A DNA stretch of 61,061 nucleotides from Nocardia uniformis NBRC 13702 (GCF_001613345.1 NZ_BDCE01000088.1:1-61061), one strand, 5' to 3'. Shown: positions 7,191 through 16,752, counted from the first letter of the stretch. Translations and numbers: made by a program. The notes: generated by a model not told the origin, from the sequence alone.

Positions 7191-10100
7191 GTGGGCTGGC
7201 ACAACGGGCCGCCGACATGGTCGGAGCTGGAGCGTGTGCTGTCCGGGCGGCCGGGGCGACCCGAGCCCGCGGGCGATGGTGGCGACAGCCCCGCCTGGTC
7301 GCGTAAGCGCGAGCCCTACCGGGCCGCCCCGCTGCCGCCCGCCGCCGGGCCGACGGTTCCCTACGCGGAACTGCACGCCCACTCCGCCTACAGCTTCCTC
7401 GATGGCGCGAGCCAACCGGAGGAACTCGTGGAGGAGGCCGTCCGCCTCGGCCTCGAGGCCCTCGCTCTCACCGACCACGACGGGTTCTACGGCGTGGTGC
7501 GCTTCGCCGAAGCCGCCCGCGAATGGGGGATGCCGACCGTATTCGGCGCGGAACTCTCCCTGGGCACCGCCGCCCGCGCCGGAGCTCATCTCGTACCACG
7601 CGGTGGACGACGGGGCCGGACCGGTCGCCCCGCTCGCCCGACCACAGGTCAGGCTCGCGTCTACGACGGAGACGGTGACTCGAGTGCTGGCGGCCTGGAC
7701 TCTCGTGCGCGCGGCGGTTCCGGAGACCGAGGGCGAAGCGGTGCGAGCTCGACCCGGTCGCATCGGCCGGATGCGGGCCAGGACGCCGAGGACCGGCCGC
7801 GAGCCGACGGCCGCGAGGCAATGCCGAACCGGGTACGGGACGGAGCGGACCGGTCGCGGGCGCGGGACGGCCTATGGCCGGATCGAGCCCCCGACTCCGA
7901 ACCGCGCACGGGCGCACCGGATCCGGCGGGCCCGCATCTGCTGATCCTGGCGCGCGGCGAGGAAGGGTATCGGCGGCTGTCGCGGGAGATGGCCGCGGCG
8001 CACATGGTGGCGGGGGAGAAGGGGATTCTGCGGTACGACCTGGATCGGCTCGCCGAGGCGGCGGATGGGCACTGGCAGGTGCTCACCGGATGCCGGAAGG
8101 GGCATGTACGGCAGGCCTTGCAGCGCGGGGACGCGGAAGCCGAAGTGGCGCTGCGAGATTTGATGGATCGGTTCGGGCGGAACCGGGTGAGTGTGGAGCT
8201 CACCCACCATGGGATTCCGGAGGACGATGAGCGCAATGCGCGGCTCATCGCGCTCGCGGACCGGCTCGGACTGCCCGTATTGGCCTCCACCGGGGCGCAT
8301 TTCGCCGCACCACCGCAGCGGCGGCGGGCCATGGCCCTGGCCGCGATCCGGGCGCGACAGAGTCTCGACGAGATGGCCGGATGGCTCGCGCCCACCGGTG
8401 GCGCGCATCTGCGGTCGGGCGCGGAGATGGCGCGGCTGTTCGCGGAATGCCCACGGGCGGTGACGAATGCGGCTGAGCTGGCCCGGGAATGCGCGTTCGA
8501 TCTGCGTTTGATCGCTCCCCAGCTGCCGCCGTTCGACGTGCCGGACGGGCACGACGAGAACTCGTGGTTGCGCGAACTCACCTATGCGGGAGCGGCCCGC
8601 CGCTACGGTCCGGCGGCGAACAACCCGAAGGCCTACCGGCAGCTCGAACACGAACTCGCGGTCATCGGGAAGCTGGGCTTCCCGGGTTACTTCCTGGTGG
8701 TGCACGACATTGTCAGCTTCTGCCACGACAATGACATCCTGTGTCAGGGCCGGGGTTCGGCGGCCAATTCCGCCGTCTGCTACGCCATCGGCATTACCAA
8801 TGTGGATCCGGTCGCCAATAAACTGCTGTTCGAACGGTTCCTGTCACCGGAGCGCGACGGGCCGCCCGATATCGATGTGGATATCGAATCGGATCGGCGC
8901 GAGGAGGCCATCCAGCACGTCTACGCCAAATATGGGCGCGAGTACGCGGCGCAGGTGGCCAATGTGATCACCTATCGCGGGCGGTCCGCGGTGCGCGATG
9001 CCGCACGGGCGCTGGGGTTTTCGCCCGGACAGCAGGACGCGTGGAGTAAACAGGTGAGCCGCTGGAGCGGCGTCGCGCAGGAGGAGCACACCGATATCCC
9101 CGCCGATGTGCTCGCACTGGCCGGTGAATTGGAGGGCCTGCCACGGCATTTGGGCATCCACTCCGGCGGCATGGTGATCTGCGACCGCCCCATTGCCAAT
9201 GTCTGCCCGACGGAGTGGGCGCGAATGGCGAACCGCAGTGTGCTGCAGTGGGATAAGGATGACTGCGCCGCCGCCGGACTGGTGAAGTTCGACCTGCTCG
9301 GAATCGGCATGCTCTCGGCACTGCACTACATGATCGATCTGGTGCGTGAGCACAAGGGCGAGACCGTCGAGCTGTTCCGGCTGGATCTCACCGAAGCGGC
9401 TGTGTACGAAATGCTCTGCCGCGCCGACTCGGTGGGCGTATTCCAGGTCGAGTCGCGCGCCCAGATGGCGACCCTGCCGCGATTGAAGCCGCGCAATTTC
9501 TATGACCTGGTGGTGGAGGTGGCGCTCATCCGCCCCGGCCCCATCCAGGGTGGCTCGGTGCACCCCTATATCCGCCGCCGCAATGAGCGCGAAGAGGTGA
9601 CCTATGACCATGACGCGCTGAAGAATTCACTGGAACGCACCCTGGGCATTCCACTGTTCCAAGAGCAGCTCATGCAGATGGCCGTCGATGTCGCCGGATT
9701 CACCGCCGCCGAGGCCGATCAGCTGCGGCGCGCCATGGGCTCCAAGCGCTCGACGGAGAAAATGGAGCGACTGCGCGAACGCTTCTACGAGGGGATGCGG
9801 ACCCTGCACGGCATTACCGGCGAGGTGGCCGACCGCATCTACGAGAAGGTCTACGCCTTCGCGAATTTCGGTTTCCCGGAAAGCCATTCGCAGAGCTTCG
9901 CCTCGCTGGTGTTCTACTCGTCGTGGTTCAAGCTGCATCACCCGGCGGCATTCTGCGCCGGGCTGCTGCGGGCGCAGCCGATGGGTTTCTACTCCCCGCA
10001 GTCCCTGGTGGCCGATGCCCGGCGGCACGGCGTGGCGGTGCACGGCCCGGATATCAATCACAGCCTGGCCGAGGCGACCCTGGAGAACCGTGGCATGGAG

Positions 10101-10793
10101 ATCAGACTGGGCCTGGCCTCGGTGCGCCATATCGGCACCGAACTGGCCGAAAAGATCGTCGCCGCACGTGAATCCGGCCCCTACCGCTCGTTCCTCGATC
10201 TCACCAACCGCGTGGAACTGACCGTCCCGCAAGCGGAAGCGCTGGCCACCGCGGGCACGCTCGCCAGCCTCGGAATTACCCGCCGCCAAGCACTCTGGGC
10301 CGCCGGAGCCGCTGCGGGCGAACGTCCCGACCGTCTCCCCGGCACCGGCGCGACCACCGACGCACCCGCCCTCCCCGGTATGAGCGAGCTGGAACTGGCC
10401 GCCGCCGACGTCTGGGCCACCGGTGTCTCGCCCGGCAGCTACCCCACCGAATTCCTCCGCCCTCGCCTCGACGCCCTCGGCGTCATTCCCGCCGCGGGCC
10501 TGCTCGGTATCCGCGACGGCACCCGGGTCCTGGTCGGCGGCGCGGTCACCCACCGCCAACGCCCCGCCACCGCGGGCGGCGTCACCTTCCTCAATCTGGA
10601 AGACGAAACAGGCATGGTCAATGTCGTCTGCTCGGTAGGTCTCTGGGCCCGCTACCGCCGCCTTGCCCAATCCGCCCCCGCCCTACTGATCCGCGGCCGT
10701 GTCCAGAACGCCGAGGGTGCGGTCACGGTGGTCGCGGACCACCTGCAACGGATGGACCTCCGCATAGACGCGAAATCCCGCGACTTCCGCTGA
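7191..10793 (+). CDS. dnaE2: Error-prone DNA polymerase DnaE2
   Basis: C-family polymerase that performs damage-induced mutagenic synthesis with ImuA' and ImuB. Order of domains: PHP (YAELHAHSAYSFLDGAS, TDHDGFYG), catalytic palm with the Asp motif PDIDVDIESDRREE near residue 560, HhH region, and a C-terminal OB fold (VTFLNLEDETGMVNVV). Length is 1200 residues against roughly 1080-1100 in mycobacteria. The excess is an Arg/Asp/Gly/Ser-rich insertion at about residues 126-242 (nt ~7566-7916), inside the PHP domain between FGAELSLG and PDPAGPHLL. GTG start with GGAGGAGGGG upstream and a consensus LexA box before that. Confidence 0.95.
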   Translation: MGWHNGPPTWSELERVLSGRPGRPEPAGDGGDSPAWSRKREPYRAAPLPPAAGPTVPYAELHAHSAYSFLDGASQPEELVEEAVRLGLEALALTDHDGFYGVVRFAEAAREWGMPTVFGAELSLGTAARAGAHLVPRGGRRGRTGRPARPTTGQARVYDGDGDSSAGGLDSRARGGSGDRGRSGASSTRSHRPDAGQDAEDRPRADGREAMPNRVRDGADRSRARDGLWPDRAPDSEPRTGAPDPAGPHLLILARGEEGYRRLSREMAAAHMVAGEKGILRYDLDRLAEAADGHWQVLTGCRKGHVRQALQRGDAEAEVALRDLMDRFGRNRVSVELTHHGIPEDDERNARLIALADRLGLPVLASTGAHFAAPPQRRRAMALAAIRARQSLDEMAGWLAPTGGAHLRSGAEMARLFAECPRAVTNAAELARECAFDLRLIAPQLPPFDVPDGHDENSWLRELTYAGAARRYGPAANNPKAYRQLEHELAVIGKLGFPGYFLVVHDIVSFCHDNDILCQGRGSAANSAVCYAIGITNVDPVANKLLFERFLSPERDGPPDIDVDIESDRREEAIQHVYAKYGREYAAQVANVITYRGRSAVRDAARALGFSPGQQDAWSKQVSRWSGVAQEEHTDIPADVLALAGELEGLPRHLGIHSGGMVICDRPIANVCPTEWARMANRSVLQWDKDDCAAAGLVKFDLLGIGMLSALHYMIDLVREHKGETVELFRLDLTEAAVYEMLCRADSVGVFQVESRAQMATLPRLKPRNFYDLVVEVALIRPGPIQGGSVHPYIRRRNEREEVTYDHDALKNSLERTLGIPLFQEQLMQMAVDVAGFTAAEADQLRRAMGSKRSTEKMERLRERFYEGMRTLHGITGEVADRIYEKVYAFANFGFPESHSQSFASLVFYSSWFKLHHPAAFCAGLLRAQPMGFYSPQSLVADARRHGVAVHGPDINHSLAEATLENRGMEIRLGLASVRHIGTELAEKIVAARESGPYRSFLDLTNRVELTVPQAEALATAGTLASLGITRRQALWAAGAAAGERPDRLPGTGATTDAPALPGMSELELAAADVWATGVSPGSYPTEFLRPRLDALGVIPAAGLLGIRDGTRVLVGGAVTHRQRPATAGGVTFLNLEDETGMVNVVCSVGLWARYRRLAQSAPALLIRGRVQNAEGAVTVVADHLQRMDLRIDAKSRDFR

Positions 10794-10847
10794 GCACCCA
10801 CCTACCCGTGCGGTCGGCGAGAATGGGTACGCAGAGAAGGGAGTCCC

Positions 10848-11075
10848 GTGCCGACCGTGGTCCGAGCCACCATCAAACCGAACAGTAAGAAGGGCCCGCT
10901 CGTTGAAATTCTCGACGACGGCACCCTCACGCTGTATGTCCGCGCTCCCGCTGTGGAAGGCAAAGCCAATAAGGCCGCCTGCGAACTCCTGGCGACCCAC
11001 TACGGCGTCCCCAAATCCGCGGTCCGCCTCACCGCCGGAGCCACGTCGCGCTTCAAGCGTTTCGAAATCGACTGA
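10848..11075 (+). CDS. DUF167 (YggU-like) family protein
   Basis: 75-residue alpha/beta protein of the DUF167/YggU family, function unknown. Diagnostic pattern: IKPNSKKG near the start, VRAPAVEGKANKAA in the middle and the basic end TSRFKRFEID. GTG start preceded by GAAGGGAG. Lies 54 nt after dnaE2 on the same strand. Confidence 0.9.
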   Translation: MPTVVRATIKPNSKKGPLVEILDDGTLTLYVRAPAVEGKANKAACELLATHYGVPKSAVRLTAGATSRFKRFEID

Positions 11076-11131
11076 GCCCCTCTCCGAGTGGCCGCGTTGG
11101 ACGGGTTCACGGAGCGGAAGCCCGGGAGCAT

Positions 11132-11809
11132 TCAGAATTCGAGCTCACTCCACGGGATACGGATCGGGAACGGGAAGTCGAATTCGATGCCCTTGGTATC
11201 GGAGGGCGTCCACTCACGGGACAGCAGGTAGTTGGCCGTGTGCAGAACCCGGACTCCTTCGGGCAGCAGGTCGCCGTGCCTCGGCTCGAGGGCGTAGACA
11301 CGGATCGCCGCGATGGCACTGGCCTCGCGGGCTAGATCCACCTCCCAGTACACGGGAATGCCGGCGCTCGCGTAACGCGCCTTCTTGGCCTCTATGTCGG
11401 ACGGAGTATTCGCCGGTGACAGGACTTCGCCGACCAACATGACATCGGCGGAACGCAAATCCTGATAAGGAGATTCGAGGCATCGGTGGACCAGGAAATC
11501 CGGTGTCACGAAGTCGGACTTGCCGGTGGCTCCGAAGAAGATGTTCGTTTCGAAGCTGGCCCGCCAGCAATTTTCTGAGCTGATCGACATGGCTTCGCGC
11601 GCGCAGCGCTCCATGGCTGCCCACAGCCGACCGGTGAATATCTGATGCTCGCCGGGACCTCGACGAAGCCAAACCACACGTCCGTCCCACAGCTCGATCC
11701 GCGAGGCGATTTCCTCGGGCAGTTGTTCGAGCTCCTCCCAAGTCATGTGCTCAGGGAGATCGGGCCGTTCGATATGCGGGGCGGACACGTCGTCAGGGTA
11801 GTTCGGCAT
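11132..11809 (-). CDS. Uma2-family (DUF820) putative restriction endonuclease-fold protein
   Basis: 225-residue protein with the Uma2 version of the PD-(D/E)XK nuclease fold: TPDFLV (Asp), VGEVLSP (Glu) and KKARYASAGIPVYWEVD with the conserved Lys and Tyr. Uma2 proteins are abundant in some bacteria and their role is unclear; nuclease activity is inferred from the fold only. ATG 11809 (MPNYPDDVSAP) is preferred. An in-frame start at 11905 would add 32 residues that look like upstream sequence. No partner methylase or other defence gene is adjacent. Confidence 0.8.
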   Translation of the reverse strand: MPNYPDDVSAPHIERPDLPEHMTWEELEQLPEEIASRIELWDGRVVWLRRGPGEHQIFTGRLWAAMERCAREAMSISSENCWRASFETNIFFGATGKSDFVTPDFLVHRCLESPYQDLRSADVMLVGEVLSPANTPSDIEAKKARYASAGIPVYWEVDLAREASAIAAIRVYALEPRHGDLLPEGVRVLHTANYLLSREWTPSDTKGIEFDFPFPIRIPWSELEF

Positions 11810-11905
11810 GCCCGCAGCCTTCCGGAGTTCGCACAGGTAGGACGGTTTCGTCCGGGTCGTCGTATTCCCGTGTTTCAGTACACCCCGCAGGCCGCCATCT
11901 GTCAC

Positions 11906-12370
11906 CTACACCGCGCCGGGGAACCCCAGCTGCCGCCACGCTTCGTACACCGCGACCGCTGCCGCATTGGACAGGTTCATGGAGCGGCGGCCCGGGAGCA
12001 TTGGGATGCGGAGTTGGTCGGTGACACGGGGATCGGTGAGGACGGTGTCGGGCAGGCCGGTGGGTTCGGGGCCGAAGAGGAGGGCGTCGCCGTCGGCGTA
12101 GGCGATATCGGTATTGCGGGTGGTGGCCTGGGCCGTGAAGGCGAAGACACGCTGCGGCTGGATGGATTCCCATGCGGCATCCAGGTTTTCGTGCACGGTG
12201 ACGGCGGCGAGGTCGTGGTAGTCCAACCCCGCCCGGCGTAGCTTCGGCTCGGATAGGTCGAAGCCGAGGGGTTCGATCAGGTGCAGGTGGCATCCGGTAC
12301 CGGCGGCCAGGCGAATGGCATTGCCGGTATTCGGGGGGATGCGGGGCTCGAAGAACACGAGATGGAACAC
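11906..12370 (-). CDS. trmL: tRNA (cytidine/uridine-2'-O-)-methyltransferase TrmL
   Basis: 154-residue SPOUT methyltransferase that methylates the ribose at the wobble position of certain leucine tRNAs. Motifs of the trefoil knot are intact: NTGNAIRLAAGTG (motif 1), LLFGPEPTGLP (motif 2) and IPMLPGRRSMNLSNAAAVAVYEA (motif 3, SAM loop and knot). Length is typical. ATG start. Confidence 0.93.
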   Translation of the reverse strand: MFHLVFFEPRIPPNTGNAIRLAAGTGCHLHLIEPLGFDLSEPKLRRAGLDYHDLAAVTVHENLDAAWESIQPQRVFAFTAQATTRNTDIAYADGDALLFGPEPTGLPDTVLTDPRVTDQLRIPMLPGRRSMNLSNAAAVAVYEAWRQLGFPGAV

Positions 12371-12627
12371 GCCAGCCAGTCAACCAGACGGTTCGCTCGC
12401 CACCGCTCAGGGATTCGATGCCCGCATCGACGGCGGAGCCGGACGCCTCGTGTCGGCGGCCGGGACGGCACCGCGACCCGGGTCCGTCTCACCTTCGCCG
12501 AGTCGACTACGGCCGCGCACTCCGGGCCGGGCCGCCATGCGCCGCCCGCGTTATGGACGAGCGCGACTATGCGCCGCTACGACGGGGGTGACCATGCACC
12601 GCCGGGGTAGGCAATAGACTCGCCCGC

Positions 12628-12945
12628 GTGAGTCCAGCCCATGCCGCTCCCGAGAGCCGTAGCAGTCGCGTCGGCGCGTTCGTACGCACCAACCTGCCGC
12701 TGATACTGGTTGGCGCGGTACTGGTGGTGGCCGTGGTGTTCCTCGCCTGGGACCGCTGGCGACGCGGGGCCGTAATCATCGGAGGTGCGGCGCTATTGGC
12801 AGCGGCCTTCCGGCTCCTGCTGTCGACCGAGCAGGTCGGCCTGCTGGCTGTTCGCAGCAAGCGTTTCGATGTCTCGTGGCTGACCGTGCTGGGCACCGCC
12901 ATCATCGTCCTGGCGGCCACCGTCAACACCCTCGGCGTCGGCTGA
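12628..12945 (+). CDS. DUF3017 membrane protein
   Basis: 105-residue inner-membrane protein with three hydrophobic segments (about residues 21-41, 47-65 and 84-101). The pattern LPLILVGAVLVVAVVFLAWDRWRRGA then RLLLSTEQVGLLAVRSKRFDV fits actinobacterial DUF3017, function unknown. GTG start. In M. tuberculosis the homologue sits beside folD; here it faces the methionine genes. Confidence 0.82.
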   Translation: MSPAHAAPESRSSRVGAFVRTNLPLILVGAVLVVAVVFLAWDRWRRGAVIIGGAALLAAAFRLLLSTEQVGLLAVRSKRFDVSWLTVLGTAIIVLAATVNTLGVG

Positions 12946-13258
12946 CGTAGGCCTTACCTTCGGGAGGCCGAACTCTCGCCACTTCTGGGGCTGAGCTCTC
13001 GCCACCTCTGAAGGCTGAACCCTCGTCACCTCGGGGTCGCCCTCGTCATTCCGGCGTGCTTTTGGCCGGAATCCACACCTGTCGAGAAGCGATGGATCCC
13101 GGCCAAAAAGCACGCCGGGATGACGGGGTGATACGCACGCGGAATGCTGGGTCAGGCCCTGCCAGGATGCTGGGTCAGGCGCTGCCGGGCTGACGGGTGC
13201 GGCCCTATCGGGATCACGGGTGCGGCCCTGCCGGGGCTGACGGGGCGTTCGCCCACCG
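12946..13258. other. Convergent gap with short degenerate repeats and a palindrome
   Basis: Between DUF3017 and metX. 12960-13040 holds short degenerate direct repeats of the type CTCTCGCCACCTCTG; 13045-13126 is a double-hairpin palindrome listed separately; 13141-13240 has two copies of ATGCTGGGTCAGG and GGTGCGGCCCT. No coding potential seen. Confidence 0.6.
13045..13126. repeat. Double-hairpin palindrome, copy 1
   Basis: Left arm CGTCATTCCGGCGTGC with GGCCGGAATCCA, a ~16-nt centre, then the complementary right arm ending GCCGGGATGACG. Each arm can fold alone (TTCCGGC facing GCCGGAA) or the two can pair over about 30 bp. Same family as the copies near 23.7, 25.6, 36.5, 42.1 and 55.7 kb. Confidence 0.85.
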
Positions 13259-14413
13259 TTAGTGGCGGGACGCCCGCGCCAGGTCCATTGTCTCGGTCAA
13301 CAGCTTGCCCACCGCTTCGGTTTCGGTGAGGAAGCCGTCGTGGCCGTCGCGGGAGCGGACGATCTCCAGGCCCTTACAGCCGGGCAGCAGATCTGCCAGT
13401 TCCTGTTGCGTACGTAGCGGATACAACCGGTCGGAGTCGACACCGCCGACGACACAGGGGACGTGCGTCGCGGCGAGGGCGGCGGAGATGCCGCCGCGGC
13501 CGCGGCCCACATCGTGGCGGTTCATGGCTTCGGTGAGGAGGATGTAGGTCGCCGGGTCGAAGCGGGAGACGAGTTTGGCGGCCTGGTACTCCAGGTACGA
13601 CTGCACCGCGTATCGGCCGCCCTCCCATGGGTTCTCATTGCCCTGGGCGTGGTTCTCGAAGCGGTGGTCCAACTCGAATTCGGTGCGGTAGGACAGGTGC
13701 GCGATGCGGCGGGCGATGCCCATACCGGTCATGGGGGCGCGACCGGTGCCGTGGTAGTCGCCGCCCAGCCAATCCGGATCGGCCTTGATCGCGGCGATCT
13801 GGGTGGTCTGGGTGCCGATCTGGTCGGCGGTGGCGCGCGGGCCGACGGCCAGCACCAGGGCCGAGCCGACGCGGTCGGGATAGCCGACCATCCACTCCAG
13901 CACGCGCATACCGCCCATGGAGCCGCCGACCACCGAGGCCAGCCGGTCGATGCCGAGCCGGGTGAAGAGTTCGACCTCCGCGGTCACCTGATCGCGAATA
14001 GAGATTTCGGGAAAGCGTGCGCCCCAAGGCTTTCCATCGGGCGCCAGGGTGGACGGACCGGTGGAACCCTGACAGCCGCCGAGCACATTGGTGGCGATGA
14101 CGCACCACTCGCGGGTGTCGAGCGGCGCGCCGGGGCCGACGATGCCGTCCCACCAGCCGGGCTGCGCGTGCTGTGCGTCGACCGTGCCGACCACATGCGA
14201 ATCACCGGTCAGCGCATGCTCGACCAGCACGATATTGTCGAGGTTCGCCGAGAGTTCGCCCCAACGCTGCACTGCGAGCGTGACGTCGGGGACGACGGCC
14301 CCGTTCTCGAGTTCGACATCCCCGATCGCAATGTAGCCGAGCGTTCCGTCCGACGGTGGAAGCAGAGCTTCCACCGTGGCGCGGGAAGTGCTCGATTCGA
14401 TATTCACGGTCAA
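13259..14413 (-). CDS. metX: Homoserine O-acetyltransferase MetX
   Basis: Acetylates homoserine in methionine biosynthesis; 384 residues. Alpha/beta-hydrolase fold with nucleophile elbow GGSMGGM, catalytic Asp in VGGVDSDRLYP and His in SRDGHDGF. The conserved GSTGPSTLAPDGKPWG segment is present. Its ATG overlaps the metY stop by 4 nt, so it is translated from the same SAM-riboswitch-controlled message. Confidence 0.96.
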   Translation of the reverse strand: MTVNIESSTSRATVEALLPPSDGTLGYIAIGDVELENGAVVPDVTLAVQRWGELSANLDNIVLVEHALTGDSHVVGTVDAQHAQPGWWDGIVGPGAPLDTREWCVIATNVLGGCQGSTGPSTLAPDGKPWGARFPEISIRDQVTAEVELFTRLGIDRLASVVGGSMGGMRVLEWMVGYPDRVGSALVLAVGPRATADQIGTQTTQIAAIKADPDWLGGDYHGTGRAPMTGMGIARRIAHLSYRTEFELDHRFENHAQGNENPWEGGRYAVQSYLEYQAAKLVSRFDPATYILLTEAMNRHDVGRGRGGISAALAATHVPCVVGGVDSDRLYPLRTQQELADLLPGCKGLEIVRSRDGHDGFLTETEAVGKLLTETMDLARASRH

Positions 14414-15756
14414 CTTGCCGCCGCCGTCAGTCCGGCCGTCAGATCGGCCAGGATGTCGTCGATACCCTCGATACCCACGGCCAACCGCACCAGACCCGGG
14501 GTGACGCCGGAAGCCAACTGCTCCTCGGGCGTCAACTGCGAGTGTGTGGTGGAGGCCGGATGGATTACGAGAGACCGCACATCCCCGATGTTAGCGACAT
14601 GGCTGTGCAGCTCCAGCGCCTCCACGAACTTCTTGCCCGCATCGACACCGCCCGCCAGCTCGAAGGACACAATCGCGCCGACACCCTTCGGCGCTAAATG
14701 TTTGCCGCGTTCGAACCACGGTGAATCGGGCAGGCCCGCGTAGGACACCTTTTCCACGCCCGGCTGCCGCGTCAGGAACTGCGCGACGGCCTGTGCGTTG
14801 GAGACGTGCCGTTCCATGCGCAGGCTCAGGGTCTCGATGCCCTGCGCGATGAGGAAGGCATTGAACGGCGATACCGCCGCACCCAGGTCGCGCAGCAGCT
14901 GCACCCGCGCCTTGAGTGCGTAGGCGGGCGCGCCGAGATCGGCGAATACCGCACCGTGATAGCTCGGGTCGGGTGTGGTGAACCCCGGAAACTGCGACCG
15001 CCCGGACTCGTCGAGCCCGGTCCAATCGAAGGTGCCGCCGTCCACGATCACACCCGCCACCGCGGACCCGTGTCCGCCGAGGTATTTCGTAGCCGAGTGC
15101 ACGACGATGTCGGCACCGTGTCGCAGCGGCTGAATCAGGTACGGCGTGGCAACCGTGTTGTCCACGATCAAGGGCACCCCGGCCGCGTGCGCGACCTCAG
15201 AGATGCCCGCGATATCGAAGATCGAGCTGCTCGGATTGGCGATGGTCTCGCCGTAGAAAGCCTTGGTATTCGGCCGTACCGCCGCCCGCCACTGCTCCAG
15301 ATCATCCGGATTCTCGACAAAGCTGACCTCGATGCCGAGTTTGGGCAGCGAGTAGTGGAAGAGGTTGTAGGTACCGCCGTACAGATGCGGGCTGGACACG
15401 ATGTGATCCCCGGCCGAAGCCAGATTGAGGATCGCATAGGTCTCCGCGGCCTGTCCGGAGGCCACCAGCAGTGCCGCCACACCGCCCTCGAGGGCGGCAA
15501 TACGCTGCTCCACCACATCCTGGGTGGGGTTCATGATGCGCGTGTAGATATTGCCCGGCTCGGCGAGCCCGAACAGCGCGGCGGCGTGCTCGGTATCGCG
15601 GAAGGCGTACGAGGTGGTCTGGTAGATCGGCAGCGCGCGTGCGCCGGTGGTCGGATCGGGGGACTGGCCGGCATGGACCTGCTTGGTCTCGAAGGACCAT
15701 TCCGCCGGATCTGTCGCCGTGGTCGCCTGGTCGACGGGCGCGGTCGAGTCACTCAT
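14410..15756 (-). CDS. metY: O-acetylhomoserine (thiol)-lyase MetY
   Basis: PLP enzyme that converts O-acetylhomoserine plus sulfide to homocysteine; 448 residues. The Schiff-base Lys is in the SATKYLGGHGS motif; the N-terminal ETKQVHAGQ..DPTTGARALPIYQT block is typical of the Cys/Met-metabolism family. ATG 15756 (MSDSTAPVD) has a GGAG about 8 nt upstream. An in-frame start at 15900 would add 48 residues that overlap the riboswitch, so it is rejected. First gene of the metY-metX operon. Confidence 0.95.
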   Translation of the reverse strand: MSDSTAPVDQATTATDPAEWSFETKQVHAGQSPDPTTGARALPIYQTTSYAFRDTEHAAALFGLAEPGNIYTRIMNPTQDVVEQRIAALEGGVAALLVASGQAAETYAILNLASAGDHIVSSPHLYGGTYNLFHYSLPKLGIEVSFVENPDDLEQWRAAVRPNTKAFYGETIANPSSSIFDIAGISEVAHAAGVPLIVDNTVATPYLIQPLRHGADIVVHSATKYLGGHGSAVAGVIVDGGTFDWTGLDESGRSQFPGFTTPDPSYHGAVFADLGAPAYALKARVQLLRDLGAAVSPFNAFLIAQGIETLSLRMERHVSNAQAVAQFLTRQPGVEKVSYAGLPDSPWFERGKHLAPKGVGAIVSFELAGGVDAGKKFVEALELHSHVANIGDVRSLVIHPASTTHSQLTPEEQLASGVTPGLVRLAVGIEGIDDILADLTAGLTAAAS

Positions 15757-15844
15757 GTGCTGCTCCAAGAAAAGGTCGCCGAATGGCGGAAGTCTGACGT
15801 TATCTGAAAGCGAATAGGCTTCGACAACAACACATTTCGGTAGA

Positions 15845-15965
15845 CCTCCTACAGTGCGCTTGCGCTCGTCCCTCGAGCGCCCGGTCCTCACCCGGAGCAC
15901 CCCACCGCAGCTGGAGGGTTGCCGATCAGCAAGCCGGGGCCTATTGCTGATGCTCTTGACCTGAG
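15845..15965 (-). promoter_or_regulatory. SAM-IV-type riboswitch controlling metY-metX
   Basis: On the minus strand the leader holds GGCAACCCTCC, GCGGTGGGGTGC and TCCGGGTGA in the order of the SAM-IV aptamer core. A closing stem pairs GGTC (plus-strand 15958-15961) with GACC (15883-15886), and a 7-bp hairpin GCGCTCG-N5-CGAGCGC follows (15862-15880), in the place of the extra 3' hairpin that separates SAM-IV from SAM-I. SAM binding should lower metY expression. Outer boundaries are approximate. Confidence 0.88.
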
Positions 15966-15972
15966 CCAGATT

Positions 15973-16677
15973 CTAACGGCCGGAGGGGGGAGGTTCGGCA
16001 GTGGGGCCGGACACAGTCGGTGTGGCGCAGACCCGGACGAATTCGTGATAGGCCGTGACCACGGCATCGGCCATGCCCCGGGGCGAGGTGATGATGTGCT
16101 CGGCGACGATATCCGCCTCGCATTCGGTACCGACTCGCATGATGGTGTTCCAGGTGCTGAGGATCAGACGCACCGGTAGCGCGTCGGGTTCGCTACCCAT
16201 GCGTTCGGCCAGCACATCCGCCATCTGCAACATCTTGTGCTCGGCCGCGTCCAGGCTCCGGGCCCGCACCGATGGGCTGGTGCGGATGATGCCCTGCATC
16301 TGTAGGAACCATCGAAACGGCAATGGCTCTTCACTGCCGATAATGCGGTCCACCAGTGCGAGGAAGGCGTCCAGCAGAGCCTGCATCTCATTGCCTGTGA
16401 CGGGTTGGGCGCGCAGGTTCTCCGCTACGGCGTCGGACCACTCCGGGATGGGTGCGATGACAATGTCTTCCTTGGTGGGGAAGTAGCGGTTCACGGTCCG
16501 CGGCGAGACGTCGGCGGCGTCGGCGATCTGTTCGACGGTGGTCGCGTCGAAGCCATGCGTATCGCACAGCTCTAGCGCCACGTCGATGATGCGCTCCCGG
16601 GTTTGCCGCTTCTTGCGTTCGCGGAGCCCCGGCCTGGTGCGCTCGAGCAGGTCGGCAGGTGTTGACGACTCGGACAT
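15973..16677 (-). CDS. TetR-family regulator
   Basis: 234 residues. N-terminal helix-turn-helix RERKKRQTRERIIDVALELC...ATTVEQIADAADVSPRTVNRYFPTKEDIV; C-terminal ligand domain with LPFRWFLQMQG. Divergent from the exporter at 16814, with a dyad between them, so it probably represses the exporter and itself. ATG 16677 gives the normal N-terminus. The HTH closely resembles that of the TetR at 44649, which is also paired with a DHA2 exporter. Confidence 0.9.
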   Translation of the reverse strand: MSESSTPADLLERTRPGLRERKKRQTRERIIDVALELCDTHGFDATTVEQIADAADVSPRTVNRYFPTKEDIVIAPIPEWSDAVAENLRAQPVTGNEMQALLDAFLALVDRIIGSEEPLPFRWFLQMQGIIRTSPSVRARSLDAAEHKMLQMADVLAERMGSEPDALPVRLILSTWNTIMRVGTECEADIVAEHIITSPRGMADAVVTAYHEFVRVCATPTVSGPTAEPPPSGR

Positions 16678-16752
16678 CGGTCGATCATATCGGCAACAGG
16701 CCAGATTGTGACTTCTGCCGCCAACTGTCTGATCACGACATTTTTCTCTTGA

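Noticed and set aside
11132..11809. Restriction-modification or defence island around the Uma2 gene
   Set aside because: No methylase, helicase or other defence gene nearby; Uma2 proteins are often solitary.
15757..15900. N-terminal extension of MetY
   Set aside because: Overlaps the SAM-IV aptamer; a good ribosome site precedes ATG 15756.
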